Shown: positions 1 through 8,087, counted from the first letter of the stretch. The stretch is 14,581 nucleotides of DNA from Caldifarciminota bacterium (GCA_023132105.1 JAGLYS010000329.1:1-14581), one strand, 5' to 3'. Made by a program: numbers and translations. Notes: generated by a model from the letters alone, not told the origin.

Positions 1-16
1 TTGCAATGACATTGAT
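1..16. repeat. Possible truncated end of an interspersed inverted repeat
   Basis: The first ten bases, TTGCAATGAC, match 9 of 10 bases of the right end of the 75-base inverted repeat at 14159-14233 (TCGCAATGAC). Both are followed by a similar AT-rich stretch (ATTGATG here, ATGAT there). If real, the rest of the element lies outside the window to the left, so copies would bracket the gene block. The match is short and could be chance. Confidence 0.3.
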
Positions 17-75
17 GAGTTTAATTAAACTGGTTAATATGTCTATTCCTATCTACTAATTTTATGTAAATTCTA

Positions 76-104
76 TTGACATTTTCAATAAAAAGTCATA
101 TTAT
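76..104 (+). promoter_or_regulatory. Sigma70-type promoter of the gcvT-gcvH-gcvPA operon
   Basis: A perfect -35 box TTGACA (76-81) is followed by a 17-base spacer and the -10 box TATTAT (99-104, 5 of 6 matches to TATAAT). Transcription would begin near base 111. That leaves a leader of about 16 bases, almost all taken up by the ribosome binding site AAGGAGG at 116-122. Such a short leader leaves no room for a glycine riboswitch, so any glycine control would have to act through a protein or elsewhere. Confidence 0.75.
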
Positions 105-126
105 AGTCCAAAAATAAGGAGGTATT

Positions 127-1221
127 ATGACAAAGAAAACTCCATTCTATGATAAACATATTGCTCTTGGAGGTCATCTCGTGGATTTCGTTGGTTTTAT
201 TATGCCTACTCAATATAAGGGTATTATTGATGAGGTAAAAAGGATAAGAACCACGGTTGGAGTTTTTGATGTTTCGCATATGGGGGAAATCGAGGTCAAG
301 GGACCTGATGCTTTGAAATTTATTAGTAAAATAACAATTAATGATCCGTCCGCTTTATCGCTAAATCAAGTTCAATATTCCGCAATGTGCTATAATGATG
401 GGGGGATTGTTGATGACCTTCTTGTATACCGACTAAAAAAGAGATATCTCCTTGTTGTTAATGCATCTAATATTGATAAGGATTTCAAATGGATTAAATA
501 TAATATCAATGAAAATGTTACCGTAAAAAATATAAGTGATGACATTGCTCAATTAGCTATTCAAGGTCCCGATGCAGAAAAGGTAATACAGAAGTTGACT
601 GATATCGATCTGTCTGAAATCAGGTTTTATTGGGCAGAGGAAAGTAAGATAGCTGATATAGAAACAGTACTGTCAAGAACCGGATATACAGGTGAAGATG
701 GATTTGAAGTATATTTTGACAAAAAGTATGCCGATAAGATGTGGGATGCTATTTTTGAAGCAGGTAAGGAATTTAATATTGAAGCATGTGGATTAGGAGC
801 CAGGGATATATTAAGATTGGAAATGTATTACAGATTGTATGGCAATGATATCGATAGTGCAACAACACCCATTGAAGGAGACCTTTCATGGATAACTCGT
901 TTGAATAAAACATCATTCAATGGAAGAGAAGTACTCCTAAAACAAAAAGTCGAAGGTCTTACAAGAAAGCTTGTACCCTTTGAAATGATAGATAAAGGTA
1001 TTCCAAGACAGGGTTATAAAATAAAGGATAAAGACGGGAACATTATTGGCTGTGTAACAAGTGGGAATCTTTCACCTATGCTTCAAAAATATATAGGTTG
1101 TGGGTATGTAGAACTTGAATATTCTAATATTGATTCTGAATTTACAATAGATATCAGAGGTAGATTACTTAAAGCTAAGGTTGTTAAAACACCTTTTTAT
1201 AAGGATGGAACTCATAAATAG
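127..1221 (+). CDS. gcvT: Glycine cleavage system T protein (aminomethyltransferase)
   Basis: GcvT takes the aminomethyl group held on lipoylated GcvH and transfers its methylene to tetrahydrofolate, giving 5,10-methylene-THF and ammonia in the cytoplasm. The 364-residue protein has the usual family length. Visible family motifs are FDVSHMGEIEVKGPDA near residues 47-62; GGIVDDLLVYR at 92-102, containing the conserved acidic pair; LSRTGYTGEDGFEVY at 182-196; and GLGARDILRLE at 222-232, followed by YGNDID, the folate-site region. The C-terminal barrel domain (about 270-360) contains GCVTSGNLSPML. The ATG start is preceded by AAGGAGG four bases upstream and follows a strong promoter. It is first in the operon, with gcvH eight bases downstream. 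I see no frameshift or missing motif. Confidence 0.97.
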   Translation: MTKKTPFYDKHIALGGHLVDFVGFIMPTQYKGIIDEVKRIRTTVGVFDVSHMGEIEVKGPDALKFISKITINDPSALSLNQVQYSAMCYNDGGIVDDLLVYRLKKRYLLVVNASNIDKDFKWIKYNINENVTVKNISDDIAQLAIQGPDAEKVIQKLTDIDLSEIRFYWAEESKIADIETVLSRTGYTGEDGFEVYFDKKYADKMWDAIFEAGKEFNIEACGLGARDILRLEMYYRLYGNDIDSATTPIEGDLSWITRLNKTSFNGREVLLKQKVEGLTRKLVPFEMIDKGIPRQGYKIKDKDGNIIGCVTSGNLSPMLQKYIGCGYVELEYSNIDSEFTIDIRGRLLKAKVVKTPFYKDGTHK

Positions 1222-1229
1222 GAGGAGAT

Positions 1230-1616
1230 ATGAATTTCCCGGAAAATATTAAATATACGAAATCACATGAATGGATAAAAGTGGAAGGGGATATGGCAAT
1301 TGAGGGTATCACAGATTTCGCTCAGGAAGAATTATCTGATATAGTTTTCATTGAACTTCCTGATGTGGGCACACTTGCAGAAGCAGGTAAGGCATTCGGG
1401 ACAATTGAGGCTGTAAAAGCCGTATCCGATATGTTAGCTGCAGTAAGTGGAGAAATCATTGAAACAAATACTGCCCTTGCGGAAATTCCTGAGAAAATCA
1501 ATCAAGATCCTTATGGTGAAGGGTGGATAATAAAGATTAAGATGAGTAATCCGGAAGATGTCAACAATTTACTTTCCGCAGAGGAATATGAGAAATTTAT
1601 AGCAGAGGGTCATTAA
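1230..1616 (+). CDS. gcvH: Glycine cleavage system H protein (lipoyl carrier)
   Basis: GcvH is the small lipoylated shuttle that carries the aminomethyl intermediate from the P protein to the T protein and presents dihydrolipoate to the L protein. The 128 residues match the family length. The lipoylation site is visible as GTIEAVKAVSD, with the modified lysine at K63 and the preceding E60. The N-terminus (YTKSHEWIKVEGD) and the C-terminal stretch (NQDPYGEGWIIKIK) are characteristic. The start is fixed by AGGAGG at 1220-1225, four bases upstream, which overlaps the stop codon of gcvT. gcvPA starts one base after the gcvH stop. The lipoic acid ligase and the L protein are not encoded in this window. 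Confidence 0.97.
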   Translation: MNFPENIKYTKSHEWIKVEGDMAIEGITDFAQEELSDIVFIELPDVGTLAEAGKAFGTIEAVKAVSDMLAAVSGEIIETNTALAEIPEKINQDPYGEGWIIKIKMSNPEDVNNLLSAEEYEKFIAEGH

Positions 1617-1617
1617 T

Positions 1618-2961
1618 ATGCCTTTTATCCAGAATTCCGACAATGATTTAAAAGCAATGCTCAAAAGAATCGGTGTAGAAAACTTTGAGGAATTATTAGA
1701 TAGTATTCCGGAAGATCTTAGGAAAAACAATGATTTCGGATTCTCCAAAGCTCTTTCCGAACCCGAAGTAAAAAAACATCTGTATACAATATCCAAAAAC
1801 AACAAAAATTGTATCGATAATATCTCTTTTCTTGGTGGTGGCATTTATGACCACTATATTCCGGCTGTTATTGATCATATTGTTTCAAGATCCGAATTTT
1901 ATACAGCTTATACCCCGTATCAAGCAGAAGTAAGTCAAGGGACTTTAGCTGTAATGTATGAATTTCAAACCCTTGTTAACAGATTAACGGGAATGGAAGT
2001 TACAAATGATTCGATGTATGATTGCGGTACGGCTCTCGCTGAAGCTGCTCATATGGCGCGTGTCATTACAAATAAACATAGTATTATCGTTAGTGAAACT
2101 GTAAATCCGCAATATATAGATGTAATAAAAACATATAGTTACGGATTGAATATTCCCATAATAATGATCCCATCAATAAACGGAATAACGGATATTGAAG
2201 AAATTGAAAAATCAATTGATAATGATACATCCGCAGTTATTGTTCAAAGTCCTAATTATTTCGGAATGATTGAAAATATGGATAGAATATCCGAAATTGT
2301 CCATAAAAATAATCTTTTATTTATATCTGTCTATGATCCGATATCACTTGGAATATTGAAAACACCAGGGGAGTATAATGCAGACATTGCTATTGCGGAA
2401 GGACAATCATTGGGGAATTATCAAGCATTTGGGGGTCCTCTCCTCGGTTTATTCTCTACCAGAAAAAAATTCCTGAGACAAATGCCTGGCAGATTGGTCG
2501 GGCTTACCGAAGATATAGATGGAAATACAGGATTTGTTATGACGCTACAAACAAGAGAACAGCACATTAAAAGAGATAGAGCAACATCAAATATATGTAC
2601 AAATGAAGCTCTTTGTATGACAAGAGCAGCAATTTATCTTATACTCCTGGGCAAAAACGGATTAAAGGAAATATCCGAAACTTGCCTGAGAAATAGCCAT
2701 TATCTCTTTGATGAATTAATAAAAATCGATGGAATTAATCCTTTATTCAATGGATTGTTTTTTAAGGAATTTGCAGTCAAATTACCAATCCCTTCTGATA
2801 TTTTAATTGCTGCTTTAGAAAAAAAGGGAATATATGCAGGAATTGATTTGTGTAAATTCAATAAAGCATTGAGTAATAGTATTCTCATTTCCGTTACGGA
2901 AACAAAATCCAGGATAGAATTGGATAAATTTATTGATGAAGTAAAAATATTCTTGAATTAA
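1618..2961 (+). CDS. gcvPA: Glycine dehydrogenase (decarboxylating) subunit 1, GcvPA
   Basis: This is the N-terminal-half subunit of the two-subunit P protein. Together with GcvPB it decarboxylates glycine and loads the aminomethyl group onto GcvH. The 447 residues fit the family. Hallmarks are FLGGGIYDHYIPAV (71-84), EFYTAYTPYQAEVSQGTL (93-110), GTALAEAAHMA (137-147), GRLVG (291-295) and the long conserved stretch 310-332, with LQTREQHIK followed by ATSNICTNEAL. The fold is that of PLP-dependent aminotransferases, but the PLP-binding lysine is carried by GcvPB, so its absence here is normal. Translation probably uses GAGGG near 1605-1609 inside gcvH. The odd point is context: no gcvPB follows, and the next gene is convergent. 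Confidence 0.95.
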   Translation: MPFIQNSDNDLKAMLKRIGVENFEELLDSIPEDLRKNNDFGFSKALSEPEVKKHLYTISKNNKNCIDNISFLGGGIYDHYIPAVIDHIVSRSEFYTAYTPYQAEVSQGTLAVMYEFQTLVNRLTGMEVTNDSMYDCGTALAEAAHMARVITNKHSIIVSETVNPQYIDVIKTYSYGLNIPIIMIPSINGITDIEEIEKSIDNDTSAVIVQSPNYFGMIENMDRISEIVHKNNLLFISVYDPISLGILKTPGEYNADIAIAEGQSLGNYQAFGGPLLGLFSTRKKFLRQMPGRLVGLTEDIDGNTGFVMTLQTREQHIKRDRATSNICTNEALCMTRAAIYLILLGKNGLKEISETCLRNSHYLFDELIKIDGINPLFNGLFFKEFAVKLPIPSDILIAALEKKGIYAGIDLCKFNKALSNSILISVTETKSRIELDKFIDEVKIFLN

Positions 2962-2990
2962 TTTAATACTATATGATAAAAGAGGTTGGG

Positions 2991-3027
2991 AAAAATATTA
3001 ATGATTTTTTATTATATGTTAATTTTT
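2991..3027. terminator. Possible weak AT-only bidirectional terminator
   Basis: The 65-base gap between convergent gcvPA and pdxA contains AAAAATATTAA (2991-3001) and a partly complementary TTAATTTTT (3019-3027). These could form an imperfect, AT-only hairpin with T-runs on either strand. There is no GC-rich stem, so intrinsic termination here would be weak. The placement between converging operons is the main reason to list it. Confidence 0.25.
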
Positions 3028-4022
3028 CAGATTCTGGCATTTTGAATCATTTCTTTTGCAATAAGGATAGCTTGGATCATACTTTCAGGGTCTGCGACAC
3101 CCTTTCCTGCTATATCAAATGCTGTTCCATGATCAGGTGAAGTTCTTATAATAGGTAACCCTAATGTAACATTGACACCCTTATTAAAAGAAAGCAATTT
3201 AAATGGAATCATTGCCTGATCATGATACATTGCTAAAATTGCATCATATTGATTTCTTCTCAAATATATGGCATCAGGGGAAAAAGGCCCATCAATATTA
3301 ATATCATAATCCTTTGCCAACGCTATCCCTGGAACTATTTTATTTTTTTCTTCATTGCCAAATAATCCATTATCACTGCCATGAGGGTTTAATGAAACGA
3401 CGGCAATCTTTGGATTTTTAATGTTAAATAATCTTATCAAGGCTTCGTTTGTTAATTTCAATTTTTCAAAAATTAATTTAGGGGATAGGAAAGCACTGAC
3501 ATCTTTAATAGCTACATGATTTGTAACAAGTGCAACCCTGAAATTGTTATGAACCATCATCATAACAACCTTTTTTCCGGATAATTCACTATAAAGTTCT
3601 GTATGTCCCGCATAATGATGACCTGATAAATTCATTGAATATTTATTTATAGGTGCAGTGACTACCGCATCAGCCATATGATATTCCATAACAACGGAGT
3701 ATGAAATCAAGATCGCTTTATAAGCGATTTTGCCTGCAATATCAGACACCTTCCCGGGGATAATCATTTGATGTGCAGGTACATCAAGAAGATGCATCTT
3801 CCCCGTTTCCTCAACCATCATACCCCTTTTCATTATTATATATTCAGGCAATTCGATATTTAGACTATCTGATAAATTTACAAAATACCTTTCCGGACCA
3901 ATCACAATAGGTGTAATTTGACCATAAATTCTCTTATCCGATAAAGCTTTTACTAATACTTCAGGTCCGATTCCAGCAGGATCTCCACATGTAATTGCAA
4001 TGCGAGGTTTATATGTGCTCAT
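3027..4022 (-). CDS. pdxA: 4-hydroxythreonine-4-phosphate dehydrogenase PdxA
   Basis: PdxA oxidises 4-phosphohydroxy-L-threonine with NAD(P); the product decarboxylates to the aminoketone that PdxJ uses to make pyridoxine phosphate, so this is the DXP-dependent vitamin B6 route. The 331 residues are normal. Visible motifs are ITCGDPAGIGPE (10-21), TAPINK (122-127), the substrate-binding GHTE (H140 and T141), and the three predicted metal-ligand histidines H169 (TNH), H214 (NPH) and H267 (YHDQ). RTSPDHGTAFDIAG follows at 293-306. The usual NPHAGE reads NPHGSD here. PdxA-like enzymes for D-erythronate or D-threonate phosphate are an alternative, but the surA-linked position favours true PdxA. 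It is the last gene of the operon; its ATG overlaps the upstream S4 gene by 14 bases. Confidence 0.92.
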   Translation of the reverse strand: MSTYKPRIAITCGDPAGIGPEVLVKALSDKRIYGQITPIVIGPERYFVNLSDSLNIELPEYIIMKRGMMVEETGKMHLLDVPAHQMIIPGKVSDIAGKIAYKAILISYSVVMEYHMADAVVTAPINKYSMNLSGHHYAGHTELYSELSGKKVVMMMVHNNFRVALVTNHVAIKDVSAFLSPKLIFEKLKLTNEALIRLFNIKNPKIAVVSLNPHGSDNGLFGNEEKNKIVPGIALAKDYDINIDGPFSPDAIYLRRNQYDAILAMYHDQAMIPFKLLSFNKGVNVTLGLPIIRTSPDHGTAFDIAGKGVADPESMIQAILIAKEMIQNARI

Positions 4023-4284
4023 AATTTTCTACAATTTGATAGTAATCTTTTGATTTAGTTTTTTTCACATTCTTACTCTCCGGAATATTTATCAATTTAT
4101 ATGCTATTATTCTATCCGTAAATTCTATTTTAATAATATCATCGATATAGATAGGAGAAGATGGCTTTAATCTTTTTCCATCTCTTGTAATTCTACCTTT
4201 TTCACAAGCTAATTTCGCTTGTTCTCTTGATTTAAGAATACCTAATCGTTTAAGCAAAACATCAATCCTGTTAAAATTATTCAT
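4009..4284 (-). CDS. S4-domain RNA-binding protein, RqcP-like
   Basis: This is a 91-residue basic protein made almost entirely of one S4 RNA-binding domain (about residues 5-55: RIDVLLKRLGILKSREQAK, then ACEKGRITRDGKRLKPSS and IYIDDIIKIEF). The order and spacing match the Hsp15/RqcP (YabO) group, which binds ribosomal RNA on large subunits; RqcP aids C-terminal tailing of stalled nascent chains. The tail, after a lysine-rich linker, is KDYYQIVENY and resembles the C-terminal motif I recall from RqcP. It overlaps surA by 8 bases and pdxA by 14 bases, and it has no clear Shine-Dalgarno, so translation is probably coupled. Hsp15 or a generic S4 protein is the alternative. Function is inferred from similarity only. 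Confidence 0.8.
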   Translation of the reverse strand: MNNFNRIDVLLKRLGILKSREQAKLACEKGRITRDGKRLKPSSPIYIDDIIKIEFTDRIIAYKLINIPESKNVKKTKSKDYYQIVENYEHI

Positions 4285-5560
4285 TTATAGCAATATAAAC
4301 ATCTTTTTTAAGTCTAACAACCAATTCGTCAATAAGATTTTGCTGCTTTTTCTGCAAAAGCATATTTCTTATATTATTCTTTATCTCATCCGTTGTTATA
4401 TCTTTCCCTCTTATATATTCATCGATATGGATAATTTCAAATCCTAAAGGCGTTTCAATTACATTAGTATGCATACCGCCTTCCAAACCTTTCAAGTGTT
4501 TTAAAAGCTCCGGGTTCATCTTTATCTCTTCAAATTCTCCAAGGTATCCATCAACACCTTTTGTTTGTAAATCATCCGAGTATTTAACGACAAGTTTCTT
4601 AAACGATATACCTTTATTCAGCAAACTATCAACCTTACAAGCAATTTGTCTCATTTCAAGACTATCTTTCGATGTTACTTTAGGAATAATAAGTATCTGC
4701 CTTAAAATGTATTTATCTTCCGATCTCCCCTCGCATAGTATGAGATGATATCCCAGTCTTGACTGAACTATTTTAACCTGTCCCTCTCCTATATCAGATA
4801 TCTGCTCATATATTTCAGGTAATATATCCTTTTTACCAACATTTCCCCATAATCCGCCATTATTGATAGTTAAAGAATCCTCAGAATATTTTTTTACAAG
4901 AGCAGAAAAAGATACATTTTCGTTATACTCGGATAGTATATTATTTATCTTTTTCTCTATCTGAGATAATGAGTGTTTTCCAGGTTTATATACAATGTAT
5001 ATATGTGAAAGTTTATAAGTACCCGGGTAATTCGTTGGAATAGAATCCTTATTTATATTATAGAATGAATCAATCTCTTCCTGAGGAATTTCCGGTATAA
5101 AACTTATAGTATTTTGTAAATATTTCTTTACTAATATTTGTTCTTTTATCTTTTTCTTATATTTTCTCTTAAGTTCGCCTATCGTAAGTCCTTCTTCCTT
5201 GAGAGATTTTTTAAATGCAGATTCATCCGGGAAATTACTTCTAATATTATCTATAGATTCTCTTAATGCGGTTTCAACTTCACTATTATCGACAGTAATC
5301 GTCGTATCTTTCTTTGCTATTACATTTATTACCTTGTCTGAAATCATTTGATTAAGAATTACTTTTGAGAGACTATCTTTCATAACTTGTGTTGTATCTG
5401 TGATGCCGAATTGAACGAAGTAAGTGAAGAGCTGCATCTGCAACTCTCCACTTGTTATTACATCATCTTCTACAACAGCTTCAATATTATCCGTAATGGT
5501 CTCTGCAAATAAAGTATTTGTTAATATAACAATTAAAACAGCTATTAGCACTTTACGCAT
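4277..5560 (-). CDS. surA: SurA-like periplasmic chaperone / peptidyl-prolyl isomerase
   Basis: SurA binds unfolded outer-membrane proteins in the periplasm and helps deliver them for insertion. The chosen ATG at 5558-5560 gives 427 residues starting MRKVLIAVLIVI, a Sec signal peptide with likely cleavage after A19 (LFA|ET). A TTG at 5570-5572 would add four residues before the basic region and is less likely. Architecture: SurA N-terminal helical domain (about 20-175), parvulin domain 1 (about 182-278), parvulin domain 2 (about 283-381), then a C-terminal helix (about 388-418). Domain 1 keeps both signature histidines (LSHIYIV H186, GYHLIL H272). Domain 2 has LRQILI and GFEIIH, lacking both. 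Domain order and length match SurA. The gene lies 14 bases after the preceding parvulin lipoprotein and overlaps the S4 gene. Confidence 0.88.
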   Translation of the reverse strand: MRKVLIAVLIVILTNTLFAETITDNIEAVVEDDVITSGELQMQLFTYFVQFGITDTTQVMKDSLSKVILNQMISDKVINVIAKKDTTITVDNSEVETALRESIDNIRSNFPDESAFKKSLKEEGLTIGELKRKYKKKIKEQILVKKYLQNTISFIPEIPQEEIDSFYNINKDSIPTNYPGTYKLSHIYIVYKPGKHSLSQIEKKINNILSEYNENVSFSALVKKYSEDSLTINNGGLWGNVGKKDILPEIYEQISDIGEGQVKIVQSRLGYHLILCEGRSEDKYILRQILIIPKVTSKDSLEMRQIACKVDSLLNKGISFKKLVVKYSDDLQTKGVDGYLGEFEEIKMNPELLKHLKGLEGGMHTNVIETPLGFEIIHIDEYIRGKDITTDEIKNNIRNMLLQKKQQNLIDELVVRLKKDVYIAINE

Positions 5561-5574
5561 AAAATATACCAAAT

Positions 5575-6417
5575 CTAAGGTGTAACACTTAATGTAATCT
5601 TTGAATTCCTCTTAAGTGAATCGAGAAGTGTGTTGTATATATTTGTCTGTTTATTGAGTGATAATTTAATATAAATAGTATTTTTCGCCGAATCCAAAGA
5701 AATAGGCTTTTGTATTTTTTTCCTGGAAACGAGCTTTACTACAAAGAAACCATATTTAGTAGATACAACAGAACTGACACTACCTATACTTTTAAGGGCA
5801 AATGCGGCATCCTCAATCTCAGGAAGCTGAGCTAAAGCTCCGCCTCTCTGGAAGGGACCTATAGTAATACCCTGTTGTGGATTATAATCAACCGAATACT
5901 TTCTCGCTACTGACAAAAAAGATCTTCCTTTATTGATTTCCTCTAACGCCTCTTGTGCTTTATCCAAAGAAAATGTCATAATTCTTGATATTTTAATCGA
6001 AACTTCATATTCTTTTTTGTGCATATTGTAAAAATCAAGGATATCATTATCCGTAACCTGTGCCTTTTCCTTTAACACTTTGTTGAGGTATTCCGTAGCA
6101 ATAATTTGCTTTTTCAGGATTTCCACTTTTCTTTTTACATCATTATCACAATCCACTTTATTCTTTTTAGCTTCTTGATATAAAATTTCATTGCTAATCC
6201 ATTGACTTACTATTTGATTTTTGATTTCCGGAGTAACCGGCCCCTGGGATTGCTCCTGATACTGAGCTATAAATTCATTATATTCTTCCATTGTAAATGG
6301 TTCACCATTCACGACACATAACGCATTTTCTTTGTTCTTTTTAGCGTTTCCACCTTTACAACCGGCTATCACAAGTGTAATAATAAGAATCGCTACAAGT
6401 AGTATTTTGCTCTTCAT
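5575..6417 (-). CDS. Parvulin-type peptidyl-prolyl isomerase lipoprotein (one PPIC domain)
   Basis: A 280-residue predicted lipoprotein. The signal peptide ends in the lipobox VIAGC with acylated C20; K21 at position +2 would allow outer-membrane sorting under the E. coli rule. A SurA/PrsA-type N-terminal helical domain spans about 32-135 (VVNGEPFTMEEYNEF is typical), followed by one parvulin domain (about 142-233). The signature histidines are replaced: ISRIMTF where HIL is usual, and GFFVVKL where GYHII is usual. Isomerase activity is therefore doubtful and a holdase role is plausible. The start is well supported: AGGAG lies five bases upstream, and the ATG overlaps the stop of the upstream gene by one base (TAATG). 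It sits between two other parvulin-family genes. Confidence 0.85.
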   Translation of the reverse strand: MKSKILLVAILIITLVIAGCKGGNAKKNKENALCVVNGEPFTMEEYNEFIAQYQEQSQGPVTPEIKNQIVSQWISNEILYQEAKKNKVDCDNDVKRKVEILKKQIIATEYLNKVLKEKAQVTDNDILDFYNMHKKEYEVSIKISRIMTFSLDKAQEALEEINKGRSFLSVARKYSVDYNPQQGITIGPFQRGGALAQLPEIEDAAFALKSIGSVSSVVSTKYGFFVVKLVSRKKIQKPISLDSAKNTIYIKLSLNKQTNIYNTLLDSLKRNSKITLSVTP

Positions 6418-8063
6418 TATTTCTCCTGTTTTTCTATTTTAGTAGTATCGATACCTTTAGTGAAAAATTGATCATCCTGCCAAACATCACATTTGGATCT
6501 CATTGATTTTGTAGTTTCATCAATCATTTCCTGGATTTTCTCATTTTTAACTAAGTATGTAATTGTTCCTTTAATATTATCAAATGTTTTTTGCCTTCCC
6601 GGATATCGTTTGTCTATCTTATAAATAGTCCATTTATTTTTACCCTCTATCGGACCTGATATTTTCCCTATCTTTCCCTTCATTGGCAATTCATTAAGAT
6701 TCAAATCCGGTCTCATATTACTCATATAGTTTTCTAATTTACCATTTCTGTACCTTGTATTATCCTTCGAATGTTTTTTTGCCAAACTGCCAAAATTTTT
6801 AGATGTAAGTTTACTCATCAAATCCTTTGCTTCTTTTTTACTATCCACAGTAATAATACTTATGTCGGCTTTCGCTTTTTCATAATAATCCGATTTATGT
6901 GCAGTATAGTATTCAAGAAGATCTTTATCACCTGGCTCATATTCTATACTTAATTTAAATTTATTTGCCAACTGTCCATATTTCACATATGCTATCTCTT
7001 CCTTAATAATCCGTTTTTTATCCAGCCCATGCCTTCTTGCTTCACTATTTAATTGATTGCTGAGCATGATCCTTTTTAAAGCACCCTTTAAAGTGAATGG
7101 GTTATTAATAGGAATCTTTACACCCCTTTCTTCTTCTAACTTTAATATATCTTTGATTTTCCATTCACCGAGAGCAGATGTGGCAATAACCAATTCCTTA
7201 TCCTCATCAGTTAGCTTTTCTGTATCTACAACAGTTCCCGGGAGCGTACCGAATATTTCGGCTATATGCTTTATATTGGAGTCATTATAAACAAGCTTTT
7301 GATTGTCTTCAAGTTTCTTTATGAATTCCCTTGCTTTTGTATATCTTTTATCCGCAAGAAGTTTATTTTTTATACTCTCTTTCATTTTATCGAATTCTTG
7401 AATCCTATTCTCTTCCTTTTCCTTAACCATTATAATGTACCATTGCTTTCCATATTCAAATACTTTTGAATATTTACCAATCTTGGCAGATAATAGTATC
7501 TTCTGAAACGGTTCTTTGTATCTTTCTGCCAGCACCTTGCCAATTGATCCGCCTTTATCTTTCCTTGTAGTTTCTACCGAATACTGTTTACAAACCTCGG
7601 CAAAATCAGTTCCGCTCTTTAATGCTTTATATGCCGAATCAATAGTAGTTTTATTGCGAGCAACAATCTGATTTACTCCATATTTATATCTTTTTTTATT
7701 ATACTCATTAAGTACATCTTTATCGGAAATCTTTGTTCCTTTCATAATCATTTTTTCATATAGAGCATTACTTAATATGTCCATCTCTATATTCTTAATC
7801 TGTTTTGCAATAGAGTCGTTATATCCTTTTTCCTCGGCAGACTTAGCAAGAAGAATTGTATTTATAATATCCTCTGCTACTGCCTCTTTAGTTTTATGAG
7901 CATTAATTCTACTATCCTTTATTTTATCAAATAACTGGTTAGAAATATTAATGTCACCAACTTTGATTACTGTTTTGAATTCTTCCTTTTTCGTGCATGA
8001 AGAAAATGTGAACGAAAATATAACTGCGATAACCACCAACCATAAAATTGATCTCTTGTACAT
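6417..8063 (-). CDS. Large SurA/PrsA-like lipoprotein with two degenerate parvulin domains
   Basis: A 548-residue lysine-rich predicted lipoprotein. Its signal peptide ends in FTFSSC with lipidated C23; T24 at +2 fits outer-membrane sorting. After a short N-terminal motif (VIKVGDINISNQLF) and a helical region, a first parvulin-like unit spans about 128-215 (DFAEVCKQYSVE, KGGSIG). A helical middle follows (about 220-395), then a second unit at about 400-485 (NFGSLAKKHSKD, KWTIYKID). Neither unit has the parvulin histidines: VNQIVA and WYIIMV in the first, ISIITV and WTIYKI in the second. This suggests a non-catalytic chaperone. The start is preceded by AAAGGAGG (8071-8078) in a 24-base gap after mfd, the only fully intergenic ribosome binding site inside this operon. 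A function beyond envelope folding cannot be read from the sequence. Confidence 0.8.
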   Translation of the reverse strand: MYKRSILWLVVIAVIFSFTFSSCTKKEEFKTVIKVGDINISNQLFDKIKDSRINAHKTKEAVAEDIINTILLAKSAEEKGYNDSIAKQIKNIEMDILSNALYEKMIMKGTKISDKDVLNEYNKKRYKYGVNQIVARNKTTIDSAYKALKSGTDFAEVCKQYSVETTRKDKGGSIGKVLAERYKEPFQKILLSAKIGKYSKVFEYGKQWYIIMVKEKEENRIQEFDKMKESIKNKLLADKRYTKAREFIKKLEDNQKLVYNDSNIKHIAEIFGTLPGTVVDTEKLTDEDKELVIATSALGEWKIKDILKLEEERGVKIPINNPFTLKGALKRIMLSNQLNSEARRHGLDKKRIIKEEIAYVKYGQLANKFKLSIEYEPGDKDLLEYYTAHKSDYYEKAKADISIITVDSKKEAKDLMSKLTSKNFGSLAKKHSKDNTRYRNGKLENYMSNMRPDLNLNELPMKGKIGKISGPIEGKNKWTIYKIDKRYPGRQKTFDNIKGTITYLVKNEKIQEMIDETTKSMRSKCDVWQDDQFFTKGIDTTKIEKQEK

Positions 8064-8087
8064 TCTTGTACCTCCTTTTAATCATTA

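Noticed and set aside
1..126. Possible glycine riboswitch upstream of gcvT
   Set aside because: The predicted leader is about 16 bases long, and the upstream sequence shows no paired aptamer structure.
1618..2961. gcvPA as a broken full-length gcvP lacking its PLP lysine
   Set aside because: The length and conserved ending fit the separate GcvPA subunit family, which normally lacks the lysine; no truncated remainder follows.
5561..5572. TTG start extending the SurA-like protein by four residues
   Set aside because: It would place VYF before the basic MRK start of the signal peptide; the ATG at 5558-5560 gives a standard signal peptide.
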